Shown here piece by piece: positions 1 through 9,933 of a stretch of DNA of 64,000 bases; the stretch's first letter is position 1; every line of letters starts with the position of its first letter. The translations under genes were made by a program, and so were the position numbers. The stretch covers positions 1 through 64,000 of the forward strand of contig NZ_LASZ01000012.1 in NCBI RefSeq assembly GCF_001014645.1, written 5' to 3'. The notes below the pieces were generated by a model. It searched no databases, was not told the DNA's origin, and was given only the letters and a program-made list of their open reading frames with translations. Source of the stretch: Luteimonas sp. FCS-9. GTDB taxonomy: Bacteria; Pseudomonadota; Gammaproteobacteria; Xanthomonadales; Xanthomonadaceae.

Positions 1-328
1 GCCGGTCGATCGCTATCGCCCTAGCGCACGGGACTACGTCGAGCATCCGGCACCGCCTGAATACGGCAACAGGGACGAGGTGCGGCTCGTGCACGAACAT
101 GGCCGCATCGCCTGGCGAGGGCAGAACTGGAAGGTGGGCAAGGCGTTCGTGGGCGAGCGTGTGGCGATCCGCCCAACTCTGGAGGACGGACGCTACGAGG
201 TGTACTGGAGCACGTGTCGAGTGGCCAGGATCGACCTGGCCACCGGGCAAGTGAACGCGGGGCGCGCCCTCGCATGACCCGTCCACCATGTCTCCGAACA
301 GGTGTCCACCTTGTCTCCGGTCTGTACA
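1..328 (+). mobile_element. Right end of an IS481-like insertion sequence
   Basis: Downstream of the transposase stop the sequence contains two direct copies of a TGTCTCCG core (at about 290 and 312) and finishes with TCTGTACA at 321-328, a 3' end in ACA as expected for IS481-type termini starting TGT. Directly after 328 an interrupted copy of a GC-palindrome repeat begins, which sets the probable junction. The left end is outside the window, so terminal inverted repeats and target duplication cannot be verified. Confidence 0.6.
2..277 (+). CDS. IS481-family transposase, C-terminal part (cut by window edge)
   Basis: The open frame runs in from the left edge and ends with TGA at 275-277, giving 91 residues. 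It reads as the C-terminal tail of a DDE/rve integrase-type transposase of the IS481 family: a proline-rich linker (PAPPEY) followed by a beta-rich domain with HGRIAWRGQNWKVGKAF, GERVAIRP and a final RIDLATG stretch, the layout usual after the catalytic core in this family. The DDE residues lie outside the window, so activity cannot be judged. The IS end follows about 50 bases downstream. Family assignment is from recalled domain pattern; confidence is good for IS481-like, not for a named element. Confidence 0.8.
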   Translation, partial: PVDRYRPSARDYVEHPAPPEYGNRDEVRLVHEHGRIAWRGQNWKVGKAFVGERVAIRPTLEDGRYEVYWSTCRVARIDLATGQVNAGRALA

Positions 329-354
329 GCGGGGGAGGGTTGGGTGGGGGCCGG
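329..354 (+). repeat. Truncated GC-palindrome repeat at IS junction
   Basis: These 26 bases are identical to 549-574: the right half of a palindrome (GCGGGGGAGGG) plus its tail TTGGGTGGGGGCCGG. The left half of the palindrome is missing and replaced by the IS end, so the IS appears to have inserted into, or recombined at, the centre of this repeat. Confidence 0.75.
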
Positions 355-429
355 CGGCCATGTCGAAGACGCCGGCGCGCTTTTCCTGGCGCCCCACGTC
401 GTTCTTGACAGCGCGATGCATGCGCGTGC

Positions 430-494
430 GCCCGCCGGGTACCGCGCCGAGTCGCGGCCCGACATCCGCTTGGTCGTCGCGACACCCGGCGGGC
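430..494. repeat. 65-bp palindromic dispersed element, copy 1
   Basis: The element begins GCCCGCCGGGT and ends with its exact reverse complement ACCCGGCGGGC. The inside is imperfectly self-complementary. A second copy lies at 9711-9775 with 58 of 65 identical bases. Two of the differences are compensatory (positions 4/62 and 20/46 of the element), keeping base pairing. It does not resemble the REPIN family of this window. It lies in the gap between the IS end and the DUF2383 gene. Confidence 0.8.
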
Positions 495-535
495 GCTGGA
501 CACGTCGCTGCAATCTGCCCGAAGAGCCACCGAAG

Positions 536-574
536 CCCTCCCCCGCCTGCGGGGGAGGGTTGGGTGGGGGCCGG
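536..574 (+). repeat. GC-palindrome repeat with tail
   Basis: A 24-bp near-palindrome (CCCTCCCCCGC, CT, GCGGGGGAGGG) at 536-559 is followed by the tail TTGGGTGGGGGCCGG. Related copies are at 329-354 (half), 1377-1398, 22351-22387 (inverted) and 22454-22472. All are intergenic. With 329-354, 430-494 and the terminator at 625-652, this accounts for most of the gene-free stretch 278-693. Confidence 0.75.
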
Positions 575-621
575 CCGACCACGCGGAAGAACACGCGCGT
601 CTACGCGCCTGACGTTGACCC

Positions 622-652
622 AAAAAAGACCCCGGCTTGCGCCGGGGTCTTT
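622..652 (-). terminator. Rho-independent terminator of the DUF2383 gene
   Basis: A perfect 12-bp stem AAAGACCCCGGC / GCCGGGGTCTTT (625-636 and 641-652) with a TTGC loop. On the minus strand it is followed by a run of T (627-622), the direction expected for the gene ending at 694. It may also work in the other direction. Confidence 0.9.
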
Positions 653-693
653 GTGTCACTTGATCGTGGCCGCGCTCGCAGCCGTGCATCGGA

Positions 694-1152
694 TCAGCTG
701 CGATCCTTGATGTCCTTCAGCGCATGCTTGCGGGCGCGCAGTTCATCGTGGGTCGCGCGGACCTCCGGCAGCAGGCGGGTGACGACATCACGGGCGGCCG
801 GCGGCGTGTCGGCGTCGCGGGCGGCCTCGTCGAAGGCCTCGAGCAGGCGGTCTTCCGACTCTTCGAGCTCGGCGACGTAGCCGTATTCCTTGTCGCCGAA
901 CGCGGCGCGGACCTTGCCGTAGAACTGCTGCAGGCTGCCGACCATGGTGCCGGAGGTCTCCGGCTTGCCGCCGACGGCCTGGACCGCGGCGCTCAGGTCG
1001 GTGACCAGCTGCGACTTGTGCGCGGCGATGCGCGAGAACAAGGTCTTGAGCTCGGCGTCGTCGACCTTCTGCGCGGCTTCCTCGTAAAAATCCTTGCCGT
1101 CGCGGGCGATGGCGATGAGGTCGTTGAGCGTGTGCGCGGACTTGTTGGTCAT
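694..1152 (-). CDS. PA2169-type four-helix-bundle protein (DUF2383)
   Basis: 152 residues, almost wholly helical, beginning MTNKSAHTLNDLIAIARDGK. The pattern of a short N-terminal helix, ferritin-like helices with acidic residues (FYEEAA, ELKTLFSRIAAHKSQLV, YVAELEESEDRLLEAF) and a C-terminal HDELRARKHALKD matches the DUF2383/PA2169 family, which is often induced by stress and has no settled function. The ATG at 1152 has GGAG upstream; a longer in-frame reading to 1338 is rejected because it lacks family similarity. It stands alone, with a strong terminator 40 bases beyond its stop. Confidence 0.85.
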   Translation of the reverse strand: MTNKSAHTLNDLIAIARDGKDFYEEAAQKVDDAELKTLFSRIAAHKSQLVTDLSAAVQAVGGKPETSGTMVGSLQQFYGKVRAAFGDKEYGYVAELEESEDRLLEAFDEAARDADTPPAARDVVTRLLPEVRATHDELRARKHALKDIKDRS

Positions 1153-1376
1153 CTTGCTCTCCAGTGCGAATGGGGGTTGGCGCGGCGCGATCGCGTGGTC
1201 GCGGTGCGCATCGTCCAGGCGGGGCGTCGTCGGACGCCGTCGTGGATCGATAGGCGCCACCCTATCGACGGTGCCGGCAAGGACACGTGACGCGTGGGCG
1301 ACGATCGTGTGAATGGGGGCGTCGCCCCCGTCGCCCAACGCGACCCCGCATCGTCCCGGCCTGCCCGCTCGAGCGC

Positions 1377-1398
1377 CCCTCCCCGCATGCGGGGAGGG
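1377..1398. repeat. 22-bp perfect GC palindrome
   Basis: CCCTCCCCGCA / TGCGGGGAGGG is a perfect palindrome, a shorter relative of the 24-bp repeats at 536 and 22364. It lies 22 bases beyond the stop of the S9 peptidase gene and could form a hairpin at that 3' end, but no T-run follows. Confidence 0.7.
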
Positions 1399-1419
1399 CG
1401 ACGTGACGCGATGGGCGCC

Positions 1420-3468
1420 TCAGCGCGCGGCGTCCGCCTTCGGCAGGGCGTAGTCGATCTCGTAGGCAGGAGGCTCGCCGTCGGGGCCGGTCAGGTAGTG
1501 GGTCATCCACTGCACCAGCCGCAGCGAGTAGTCGTAGCGGGAGGCGCCGCGGCTGTTGCCGTGGCCCTCGCCGGGGTACAGCACCAGCCGCACCGGGGCC
1601 TGGCCGGCCAGCTTGAGGTAGCGGTACAGCATGTAGGACTGCATCACCGGCACGCGGGGGTCGGCTTCGCCGTGCAGGATCAGCGTCGGCGTGCGCGACT
1701 TCTGCGCGTGCGTGATCGGGCTGGCCTGGCGGTACATCTCCGGGCTCTCCCACGGCCAGGTCTGCATATGCACCTGGTACTGCTCGCGCGGGATGTCGCC
1801 GGTGGTGACCAGGCTGGCCTGGTCGGAGATGCCGACGAACATCACCGAGGCGGCGAAGCGCTCGCTGTAGTACGTGGCGCCCCAGGCGCTGGCGTAGCCG
1901 CCGTAGGAGCCGCCGGTGATGCCGACCCGGTCGCGGTCCACCAGGCCGATCTCGACCAGGTGGTCCACGCCATCGACGAGGTCGTCGAACTCCTCCCTGC
2001 CCGGCCGGCCGTGGTCGAGCTTGGAGAACGCCACGCCACGGCCGGTGCTGGCGCGGTAGTTGGGGAAGAACGACGCGAAGCCCTGCGCGGCCAGCGTCTG
2101 CGCCGGCTGCGCGTAGCTGTTGAGCCAGCCGTTGACGTTGTGCGATTCCGGTCCGCCGTGCACGACCACCACCAGCGGCACCCGCGCGTTGCCGCGGCGT
2201 TCGAGCGGATGCACCAGCAGGCCCTCGAGTTCGAGGCCGTCGCGCGCGGTATAGCGCACGATCTCCTGGCGGGCCAGGCGCACGTCGGCGAGCCACGGAT
2301 TGCTGTCGGTCAGCCGCCGCGGCTCGGAGCTGCCGGCGGCCAGGTGGAAGACCTCGGAAGGGTGCGCCGGCGTGCTGCCGACCAGCGCGACGTCGCCGTT
2401 GCGCGCCACGCTCAGGCCCATGTGCACGGGGCCTGCGGCCGGCAGCAGCGTGCGCTGGCCGCTGCCGTCGACACCGATCTCGGCCAGGCGGCTCTGCACG
2501 CCTTCCTGGCTCAGGAACACCAGCGTCGCCGCATCGCGCCAGCCCACGTGCCAGACGTGGCCTTCGAGGCCGGGCAGCAGGTCGCGTTGCACGCCGCCGT
2601 CCTTGCCGACGACGGTCAGCCGGCCTTCGCTCGGATCGTTGGCGTCGGCGGCCGAGACGATCGCCAGGTGCCCGCCATCCGGGCTCCAGGCGATCTCGCC
2701 GAGCTTGCCGGGGTTGTCGACGCGACCCAGTTCGCGGCCGTCCACCGAATAGATGCGCACGCGCGCATCGACCATCATGTCGTCGGTGAGCTGACGCGGG
2801 GCCACGACCACCGCCAGGCGGTCGCCGGCCGGGCTCCAGCGCACGGTGCGCACGCTGCCTTCGATCGCCAGCCTGCGCGGCGGCGCGCTGCCGCCCAGTT
2901 CGGCGATCCACAGTTCCACCGGACGCCAGTCCTCCTCGTAGACCTTCTGCGAGAAGCCCTGCTCGCGCAGTCGCTTGCGGGCCTCGTCCTCGAGCCGCGC
3001 GGCCAGCAGCGCGGCGCGGCGGCCATCGGGCGAAAGGTCGAAGCTGGCGATGTCGCCGGCCAGGTGCGCGACCGCCGTCGACTCGCCGCCGCGCAGCGGG
3101 ATCGTGTACAGACGGCGCGTCGCATCGCCCTCGCGCTTGGTCAGGTAGGCGATCGCCTGGCCGTCGGGCAGCCAGCGCGGCGCGGTCACGTCGACCTTGC
3201 CGGTCACAAAGCCGCGGTCGTTGCCGGCGCGGTCCACCACGTGCAGTTCGCCGCGGGCCGGGCCGTCCGGGTCGGTGCCCAGCGTGCGCGGCACCGACAG
3301 CACGTAGGCCACCTCGGCGCCATCGGGGCTGATCGCCGCCTGGCTCGCCGTGCGCGTGCGCGCCACCTGTTCCAGCGTCATGCCGGCGCCCTGGCCGGTG
3401 GCGGCCGCGACCGGCGCTCCGGTCGCCAGCACCAGCGCACAGACGATCCCTACCATCCAACGTCGCAT
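1420..3468 (-). CDS. Secreted/periplasmic S9 family peptidase (prolyl oligopeptidase type)
   Basis: 682 residues. An N-terminal signal peptide (about 1-24, MRRWMVGIVCALVLATG...AAA) precedes a beta-propeller region of WD40/PD40-like repeats (SPDGAEV, SPDGRRA, SPAGDRL, SPDGGHL; about 40-410) and an alpha/beta-hydrolase domain (about 430-660). The catalytic triad is visible: Ser521 in GGSYGG, Asp603 in HGEADPRVP and His636 in GEGHGNS. It should cleave peptides or acyl-peptides outside the cytoplasm. The ATG at 3468 was chosen because it opens the signal peptide; longer in-frame starts add non-conserved sequence. Substrate is not predictable. No operon partner: the neighbour upstream is divergent. 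Confidence 0.93.
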   Translation of the reverse strand: MRRWMVGIVCALVLATGAPVAAATGQGAGMTLEQVARTRTASQAAISPDGAEVAYVLSVPRTLGTDPDGPARGELHVVDRAGNDRGFVTGKVDVTAPRWLPDGQAIAYLTKREGDATRRLYTIPLRGGESTAVAHLAGDIASFDLSPDGRRAALLAARLEDEARKRLREQGFSQKVYEEDWRPVELWIAELGGSAPPRRLAIEGSVRTVRWSPAGDRLAVVVAPRQLTDDMMVDARVRIYSVDGRELGRVDNPGKLGEIAWSPDGGHLAIVSAADANDPSEGRLTVVGKDGGVQRDLLPGLEGHVWHVGWRDAATLVFLSQEGVQSRLAEIGVDGSGQRTLLPAAGPVHMGLSVARNGDVALVGSTPAHPSEVFHLAAGSSEPRRLTDSNPWLADVRLARQEIVRYTARDGLELEGLLVHPLERRGNARVPLVVVVHGGPESHNVNGWLNSYAQPAQTLAAQGFASFFPNYRASTGRGVAFSKLDHGRPGREEFDDLVDGVDHLVEIGLVDRDRVGITGGSYGGYASAWGATYYSERFAASVMFVGISDQASLVTTGDIPREQYQVHMQTWPWESPEMYRQASPITHAQKSRTPTLILHGEADPRVPVMQSYMLYRYLKLAGQAPVRLVLYPGEGHGNSRGASRYDYSLRLVQWMTHYLTGPDGEPPAYEIDYALPKADAAR

Positions 3469-3625
3469 TCGGATTCCCCGGAAAAATGACAGTCCGCGAC
3501 TTTGACCGGGTTGTGGAGCGCACGCAACGCGCAACGCAGCGATGCACGACGCGTCGGTTCGAAAGGCGCATTCAGGTCTACACTCACAGTCGAGCTGCAG
3601 CCCCGTCCCTGCTGTCCGGCTGCGA

Positions 3626-3961
3626 ATGTCGATGCACACGATCCAGGCCGTCGCGGCGACGATGCGACCGGAGTGTGCGATGCGCGGCATGCGATTCGAA
3701 CGAAGCCTGGAGGCCACCAACCGCGAACTGGCCTGGCGCTGTCGCGTCTTCGGCGTCGATCCCCGGCACCTGGACCGCTGCGATGCGTTGCCCCGGCGCA
3801 CGCTCGAACAGGTCCATGCGCTGATGCTGCTGTCGGTGGCGCAGGTGGGCCGCGCGATGCGCGACCAGGGCGCGGAGGCCACGCTGGCCGGCATCGCGCG
3901 CGTCGCGGCGCGGGTGGAGATCGTCCAGACCTACCTGCCGATGCCGGCGCGGCGCGACTAG
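3626..3961 (+). CDS. Hypothetical protein
   Basis: A small helical protein of up to 111 residues (start MSMHTIQAV at 3626; ATGs at 3629, 3659 and 3680 are alternatives, and MRGMRFERSLEATNRELAWR at 3680 may be the true start). It contains FGVDPRHLDRCDALPRRTLEQVHALMLLSVAQ and ends YLPMPARRD. I do not recognise a family and see no signal peptide or membrane segment. Its stop codon TAG interlocks with the TAG of the opposite gene (shared CTAG at 3958-3961). It lies divergent to the peptidase gene. Codon use resembles its neighbours, supporting a real gene. Confidence 0.6.
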   Translation: MSMHTIQAVAATMRPECAMRGMRFERSLEATNRELAWRCRVFGVDPRHLDRCDALPRRTLEQVHALMLLSVAQVGRAMRDQGAEATLAGIARVAARVEIVQTYLPMPARRD

Positions 3962-4764
3962 CCCGGGCGGCGCCCGCCGAGCGCGCGATGGCGCACGATG
4001 CGCGCCGCGATCCGCGGAAACACCTCGGGCAGCAGCTCACGCACCGTCGCCGGCACCCGCGCCACCAGCGCCTCGGCATCCAGCGCAGGCGCTACGCCGC
4101 GCCACGCGAACGCGACCCGATTGCTCATCTTCGGCTCGTCGACCACCAGCACCTGCGCCTCGCCGAATGCCTGCCGCAGCCGCGCGACGTGCGTCTCGGG
4201 ATTGCGCACGTACAGGTTGCAGGCCAGCACGCCGCCGGCGGCCAGCGCGTCGCGGCAGTCGTCGTAGAACGCCTGGCTCGACAGCGCGGCGGGAATGCCG
4301 TGCTCGTCGTAGCCGTCGACCAGCAGCACGTCGAAGCGGCCCGTGCGTGCGGCGACGAACCGCGCGCCGTCGTCGACGACGACCTCGAGCCGCGCGTCGT
4401 CGTCCGGCACGCCGAACTCCCCGCGCAGCGCGACCACGTGCGGGTTGTTCTCGACCACCTCGATGCGCGTGCCCGGCAGGTGGCGATGGGCGAACTTCGC
4501 CTGCGAACCGCCGCCCAGCCCGATCATGCCCAGCATCGCGGGCGCCGGCCGCCACAGCAGCGTGGCGAACATCGTGCGCGTGTAGTCGACCAGCAGGCGG
4601 TCGGGATCGCCGCTGACCATGCGGCTCTGCGTCTGCCGCCGCACGAACTGCAGCGACGTGAACCCCTCGTGCCGGCGCACGTACGGCCGCTGCGGCGCAC
4701 CGCGCCAACGCGCCAGCCAGCGATCCCACCACCCGGGCCGCACCGCCCCGTTCCCCTGCCCCAT
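3958..4764 (-). CDS. Spermidine-synthase-like methyltransferase-fold protein
   Basis: 268 residues with a Rossmann-type S-adenosylmethionine/decarboxy-SAM binding core: GLGGGSQAKF (motif I, about residue 83), an acidic residue at the end of strand 2 (RIEVVENNP), DDGARFV and LLVDGYD (motif IV). This is the fold of the spermidine synthase family (SpeE-like), but the N-terminal beta domain of true SpeE is replaced by a basic stretch, so aminopropyl transfer is not certain. Ends by a 4-base overlap with the convergent hypothetical gene and lies 8 bases after the 5'-nucleotidase gene, with which it is probably co-transcribed. Confidence 0.75.
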   Translation of the reverse strand: MGQGNGAVRPGWWDRWLARWRGAPQRPYVRRHEGFTSLQFVRRQTQSRMVSGDPDRLLVDYTRTMFATLLWRPAPAMLGMIGLGGGSQAKFAHRHLPGTRIEVVENNPHVVALRGEFGVPDDDARLEVVVDDGARFVAARTGRFDVLLVDGYDEHGIPAALSSQAFYDDCRDALAAGGVLACNLYVRNPETHVARLRQAFGEAQVLVVDEPKMSNRVAFAWRGVAPALDAEALVARVPATVRELLPEVFPRIAARIVRHRALGGRRPG

Positions 4765-4772
4765 GCCGGCGC

Positions 4773-5678
4773 TCAGCGGTTGGACCAGCCGTGCGGCACG
4801 TGCCCGGCGGCGACGTGCGGCCGCGCCGAATCGATGTTGTGCTGCGAGTCGTCGAAGAAGATGTCCGCCCCGAACGCATCCAGGAACGGCCCCTTCGGCC
4901 GTCCGCCCAGGAACAGCGCCTCGTCCAGGCGCACGCCCCAGGCGCGCAGCGTCCGGATGACGCGCTCGTGCGCGGGCGCCGAGCGCGCGGTGACCAGCGC
5001 GGTGCGGATCGGCGCGTCCTTGCCGGCCGGGTACGCCGCCTGCAGGTCGTGCAGCGCGGCCAGGAAGCCGCGGAACGGCCCGCCGGTCATCTCCTCGCGC
5101 GCGCGTTCGCGTTCGTGCTTGTGGAACGCGTCCAGCCCGCCTTCCTGCGACAGCCGCTCGCCCTCGTCGCCGAAGATCACCGCATCGCCGTCGAAGGCGA
5201 TACGCAACTGGTCGTTGCGGTGCGCCGGCGCACGCGCCGGGATGATCGTCGCCGCCGCGATGCCGTTCTCCAGCGCCCGGCGCACCGAATCGGGATTGGC
5301 CGACAGGAACAGCTGCGTGCCGAACGGCTTGATGTACGGCCAGGTCGGCTCGCCCGAGGTGAACGTCGCGCGGATGATGCCCAGTCCGTGGTGCTGGATC
5401 GAGTTGAAGATCCGCAGCCCCGTATCGGCGGAGTTGCGCGACAGCAGGATCACCTCCACGCGCGGCGCATCGGCCGGCGCGTCGACGTTCAGCGCCAGCA
5501 GCTTGCGCACCAGCGGGAACGCGATGCCCGGCTCCAGCACGTCGTCCTCGTGCGCCCGCTGGTGCTCGGCGTAGGCGTCAATGCCGTCGCTCTCGAACAG
5601 CGCGTGGCTGTCCTCCAGGTCGAACAGCGCCCGCGAGGAGATCGCGACGGTCAGCGTGGGAACGGTGGTGTCGGGCAT
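4773..5678 (-). CDS. Cytosolic 5'-nucleotidase (cN-I type)
   Basis: 301 residues starting MPDTTVPTLTVAISSRALFD. The N-terminus with AISSRALFDLEDSHALFE, the block EVILLSRNSADTGLRIFNS, LFLSANPDSVRRALENGIAAATI and the late DGDAVIFGDEGE and FFDDSQHNIDSA motifs match the 5_nucleotid (Pfam PF06189) family, homologous to mammalian cN-I. It should dephosphorylate nucleoside 5'-monophosphates in the cytoplasm by a HAD-like aspartyl-phosphate mechanism. The ATG at 5678 opens the conserved region directly; the longer upstream frame is non-conserved. First gene of a likely two-gene unit with the spermidine-synthase-like gene. Confidence 0.88.
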   Translation of the reverse strand: MPDTTVPTLTVAISSRALFDLEDSHALFESDGIDAYAEHQRAHEDDVLEPGIAFPLVRKLLALNVDAPADAPRVEVILLSRNSADTGLRIFNSIQHHGLGIIRATFTSGEPTWPYIKPFGTQLFLSANPDSVRRALENGIAAATIIPARAPAHRNDQLRIAFDGDAVIFGDEGERLSQEGGLDAFHKHERERAREEMTGGPFRGFLAALHDLQAAYPAGKDAPIRTALVTARSAPAHERVIRTLRAWGVRLDEALFLGGRPKGPFLDAFGADIFFDDSQHNIDSARPHVAAGHVPHGWSNR

Positions 5679-6005
5679 GGAAGGATTTCGCGGGCTTAGG
5701 GGGACGACGCTTCTCCGCCCACAGGGAAGATCGGAACGGGACGGCGGCCGGCGCCGCCGCACCGCATGCATCGCGGGCTGACCGCGAATTATGCCAGCCC
5801 TGCGCGCCGCATCGGCCTCCGACGCCGCCTGTCCGTGGCCCATGGCGCGCCCGTTTGCCGCGCCGTTCCAGGGCCAGGGGAATCGATCCAGCCGTTGCGA
5901 TACGGATGCGTCGACTTCGCGCTTAACCGCGCCTTCAATGGCCCGGGACGGCGCGACAACCATCGCGCTGGCACGATTGGCCCCCCGAACGCGAGCATCC
6001 GGCCC
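5679..6005. other. Gene-free divergent intergenic region (327 bases)
   Basis: Lies between the divergently transcribed 5'-nucleotidase gene and a lipoprotein gene, so both promoters should be here. I see a GC hairpin (GGCGGC / GCCGCC near 5742-5757) and one A+T-rich spot (GCGAATTATGCC near 5785) that could contain a -10 box reading left, but no convincing -35. No gene, repeat family member or operator is recognised. Confidence 0.5.
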
Positions 6006-6443
6006 ATGTCCTGGAACATCGCCGTCACCGTCGCCTTCGCGATGGCCGTTTGCGCCTGCACGTCCACCGGCACACCGACGACCGGGGGCGGCGTCCCTGC
6101 GTCCGGCGTGACGGTGCTGACCGCGCGCCACGACCCGGACGCAGTTGCGTTGACGGCCCAACGCAAGGGCATCCTGGCGATCGAACGCGGCTGCATCGTC
6201 GTGCGCACGGGCGAGGTGAGTTCTCGCGTGGTGCTGCCACGGACGTTCGCGTTGTGGACCGAGGGCGATCGCGCGATGGGGATCCACGACACCACCCACG
6301 ACCGACGCTTCCGGTTCGGGACGCCGCTCGTGCTGGGCGGCGGGCAGGTCGAAGCGCTGGGGCCGGAGGTCGTGGATGCCCGCGCCGGCGCGGCTTGCGG
6401 ACCGCCGTACTTCGTCGTCGGCGACGTGCAGTCACCGGGATAG
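6006..6443 (+). CDS. Putative lipoprotein of unknown function
   Basis: 145 residues. The start MSWNIAVTVAFAMAVCACTS shows a hydrophobic segment and a lipobox-like MAVC/VCAC (Cys16 or Cys18), suggesting export and lipid attachment. The mature part is Thr/Gly-rich near the N-terminus, then contains RGCIVVRTGEVSSRVVLPRTFALW and a C-terminal CGPPYFVVGD; two further cysteines (about 63 and 133) may form a disulfide. No family recognised. The ATG at 6006 was chosen because upstream in-frame sequence is non-conserved and precedes the signal peptide. A hairpin at 6460-6484 follows the stop. Confidence 0.65.
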   Translation: MSWNIAVTVAFAMAVCACTSTGTPTTGGGVPASGVTVLTARHDPDAVALTAQRKGILAIERGCIVVRTGEVSSRVVLPRTFALWTEGDRAMGIHDTTHDRRFRFGTPLVLGGGQVEALGPEVVDARAGAACGPPYFVVGDVQSPG

Positions 6444-6755
6444 CCCGTACCGTCGGTGCGCGCCGGCGTTGCGATCGCCGGCGCTGCACTGCGTCATGAA
6501 TACAGGGCGCAGACGGCGCTGGACACGCGCAACCGTGACTGTCTTCGCATTCCCGGCATCTGCCGTTGACAACGTTGTCTTTCCGGCCGCACATGGCGGC
6601 CGGCATCCCTGTCCCGACCCCGTACCGATTTCCGCTGCCCCCTGCGCCGCAGGAGGCGGCGGAAAGGGCATCCGGTCGGCGCTGCGCACCACGGGCGGAC
6701 CTCCGCCCGCGGCCAGGCGCCGGCTTCACTCGGCATCGGAAAGGGAGACTTCGTC
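6444..6755 (+). other. Intergenic region before chitinase (312 bases)
   Basis: Contains a 9-bp GC stem (6460-6468 with 6476-6484, loop TTGCGAT) just after the lipoprotein gene, which may end its transcript although no T-run follows; then a TTGACA hexamer overlapped by a 12-bp perfect palindrome at 6568-6579 (listed separately); then about 170 bases of G+C-rich leader before the chitinase start. No gene seen. Confidence 0.6.
6566..6580 (+). promoter_or_regulatory. LacI-type operator overlapping a TTGACA box upstream of the chitinase gene
   Basis: TGACAACGTTGTCT at 6567-6580 contains the perfect 12-bp palindrome GACAACGTTGTC with a central CG, the hallmark of LacI-family operators. It matches, with one mismatch at the last base, the TGACARCGYTGTCA pattern that I recall for N-acetylglucosamine (NagR-type) regulators in xanthomonads. 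TTGACA at 6566-6571 is a consensus -35 box. The -10 is not clear. The site is 176 bases before the chitinase ATG. Regulation by a GlcNAc-responsive LacI repressor is inference. Confidence 0.6.
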
Positions 6756-8813
<2,058 letters not shown>

Positions 8814-8851
8814 AGCCGCGTCGGGCGGGTCCAGGGAAGGATCCGCCGGCG

Positions 8852-8878
8852 CGCATGGGCGCGACGGGCGCCCATGCG
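8852..8878. terminator. Strong hairpin between convergent chitinase and nadK genes
   Basis: An 11-bp perfect stem CGCATGGGCGC / GCGCCCATGCG (8852-8862, 8868-8878) with a 5-base loop, placed between two convergent stop codons. There is no T-run on either side, so it may act as an RNA 3'-end stabiliser or an atypical terminator. Confidence 0.55.
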
Positions 8879-8880
8879 GC

Positions 8881-9648
8881 TCACACCACGAACTGCTCGC
8901 TGAGGATGCGTTCCTCGAGATTGTGCTCGGGATCGAACAGCAGGGTCACGGTGCGTTCGGATTCGCGCACCGTGACCTGGACGACGTCGCGGACCTCGTG
9001 CGAGTCGGCGGTCGCGCTGACCGGACGCTTGTAGGAATCGAGCACGCGGAAGCGAACCTCGGTCTCGGCGCGCAGGATGGCGCCGCGCCAGCGGCGCGGG
9101 CGGAACGGGGCGATCGGCGTCAGCGCGACGATGCCCGCGCCCAGCGGCAGGATCGGGCCGTGCGCGGAGAAGTTATAGGCCGTGCTGCCGGCGGCGGTGG
9201 AGAGGATGACGCCGTCGCCGACGAGCTCCTCCAGGCGCGTGACGCCGTTGAGCTCGATGCGCATGTGCGCGGCCTGGCGGGTCTGGCGCAGCAGCGAGAC
9301 CTCGTTGTACGCGAGCGAGGAAACGGTGGCGCCCGATTCGGTCTCGGCCAGCATCTCCAGCGGATGCAGCACCGCCGGCTGGGCGGCGGCGATGCGCGCC
9401 AGCAGGTCGCCCTGCCGATGCTGGTTCATCAGGAAGCCCACGGTGCCCAGCTTCATGCCGTAGACCGGCTTGCCGAGGTGGCCGTGGCGATGCAGCGTCT
9501 GCAGCATGAAGCCGTCGCCGCCCAGCGGCACCAGCACGTCGGCATCCGCCGGATCGCACTGGCCATGCTCGGCGCCGAGCACGCGCAGCGCCTCCTGGGC
9601 GTCGGCGGTCTGGCTGGCGACGAAGGCGATGCGGGGCGTTGCGGTCAT
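8881..9648 (-). CDS. nadK: NAD kinase
   Basis: 255 residues. Phosphorylates NAD+ to NADP+ in the cytoplasm. The conserved GGDG (43-46, in [10 protein letters not shown]), GxxGFL-type [11 protein letters not shown], the YNEVSL block and the [14 protein letters not shown] motif are all present, with length typical of the shorter proteobacterial NadK type. Start [12 protein letters not shown] is followed directly by the first beta strand, so the start is well placed. It is convergent with the chitinase gene and is separated by 285 bases, including a 65-bp palindromic element, from the next gene. Confidence 0.95.
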   Translation of the reverse strand: MTATPRIAFVASQTADAQEALRVLGAEHGQCDPADADVLVPLGGDGFMLQTLHRHGHLGKPVYGMKLGTVGFLMNQHRQGDLLARIAAAQPAVLHPLEMLAETESGATVSSLAYNEVSLLRQTRQAAHMRIELNGVTRLEELVGDGVILSTAAGSTAYNFSAHGPILPLGAGIVALTPIAPFRPRRWRGAILRAETEVRFRVLDSYKRPVSATADSHEVRDVVQVTVRESERTVTLLFDPEHNLEERILSEQFVV

Positions 9649-9710
9649 CGGCGGGCCGGTACGGGAACGTCGGCGCGCAGCTTAGCGCAGGCGGGACGGC
9701 TTCCGCAGGC

Positions 9711-9775
9711 GCCTGCCGGGTACCGCGCCCAGTCGCGGCCCGATATCCGCTTGGTGGTCACGGCACCCGGCAGGC
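9711..9775. repeat. 65-bp palindromic dispersed element, copy 2
   Basis: Begins GCCTGCCGGGT and ends ACCCGGCAGGC, exact reverse complements. It is aligned without gaps to copy 1 at 430-494 (58/65 identical). The C-to-T change at position 4 is matched by G-to-A at position 62, and G-to-C at 20 by C-to-G at 46. It lies in the 285-base gap between nadK and the glutamate dehydrogenase gene, both on the minus strand. Confidence 0.8.
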
Positions 9776-9933
9776 GCTGGACACGGATGCGACGACGGGC
9801 CGGTGCACCTTCTCAACCACGCCGCGCACGTTTCGCGTGGCGGGTTCGACAAGCAGGCCTCCCGAACGCAGACCGCACCTGCAACGGACGCGCGCTCGAA
9901 CAGGGAGGACGCCCGTGCGCCCTCCCCGTGCCT

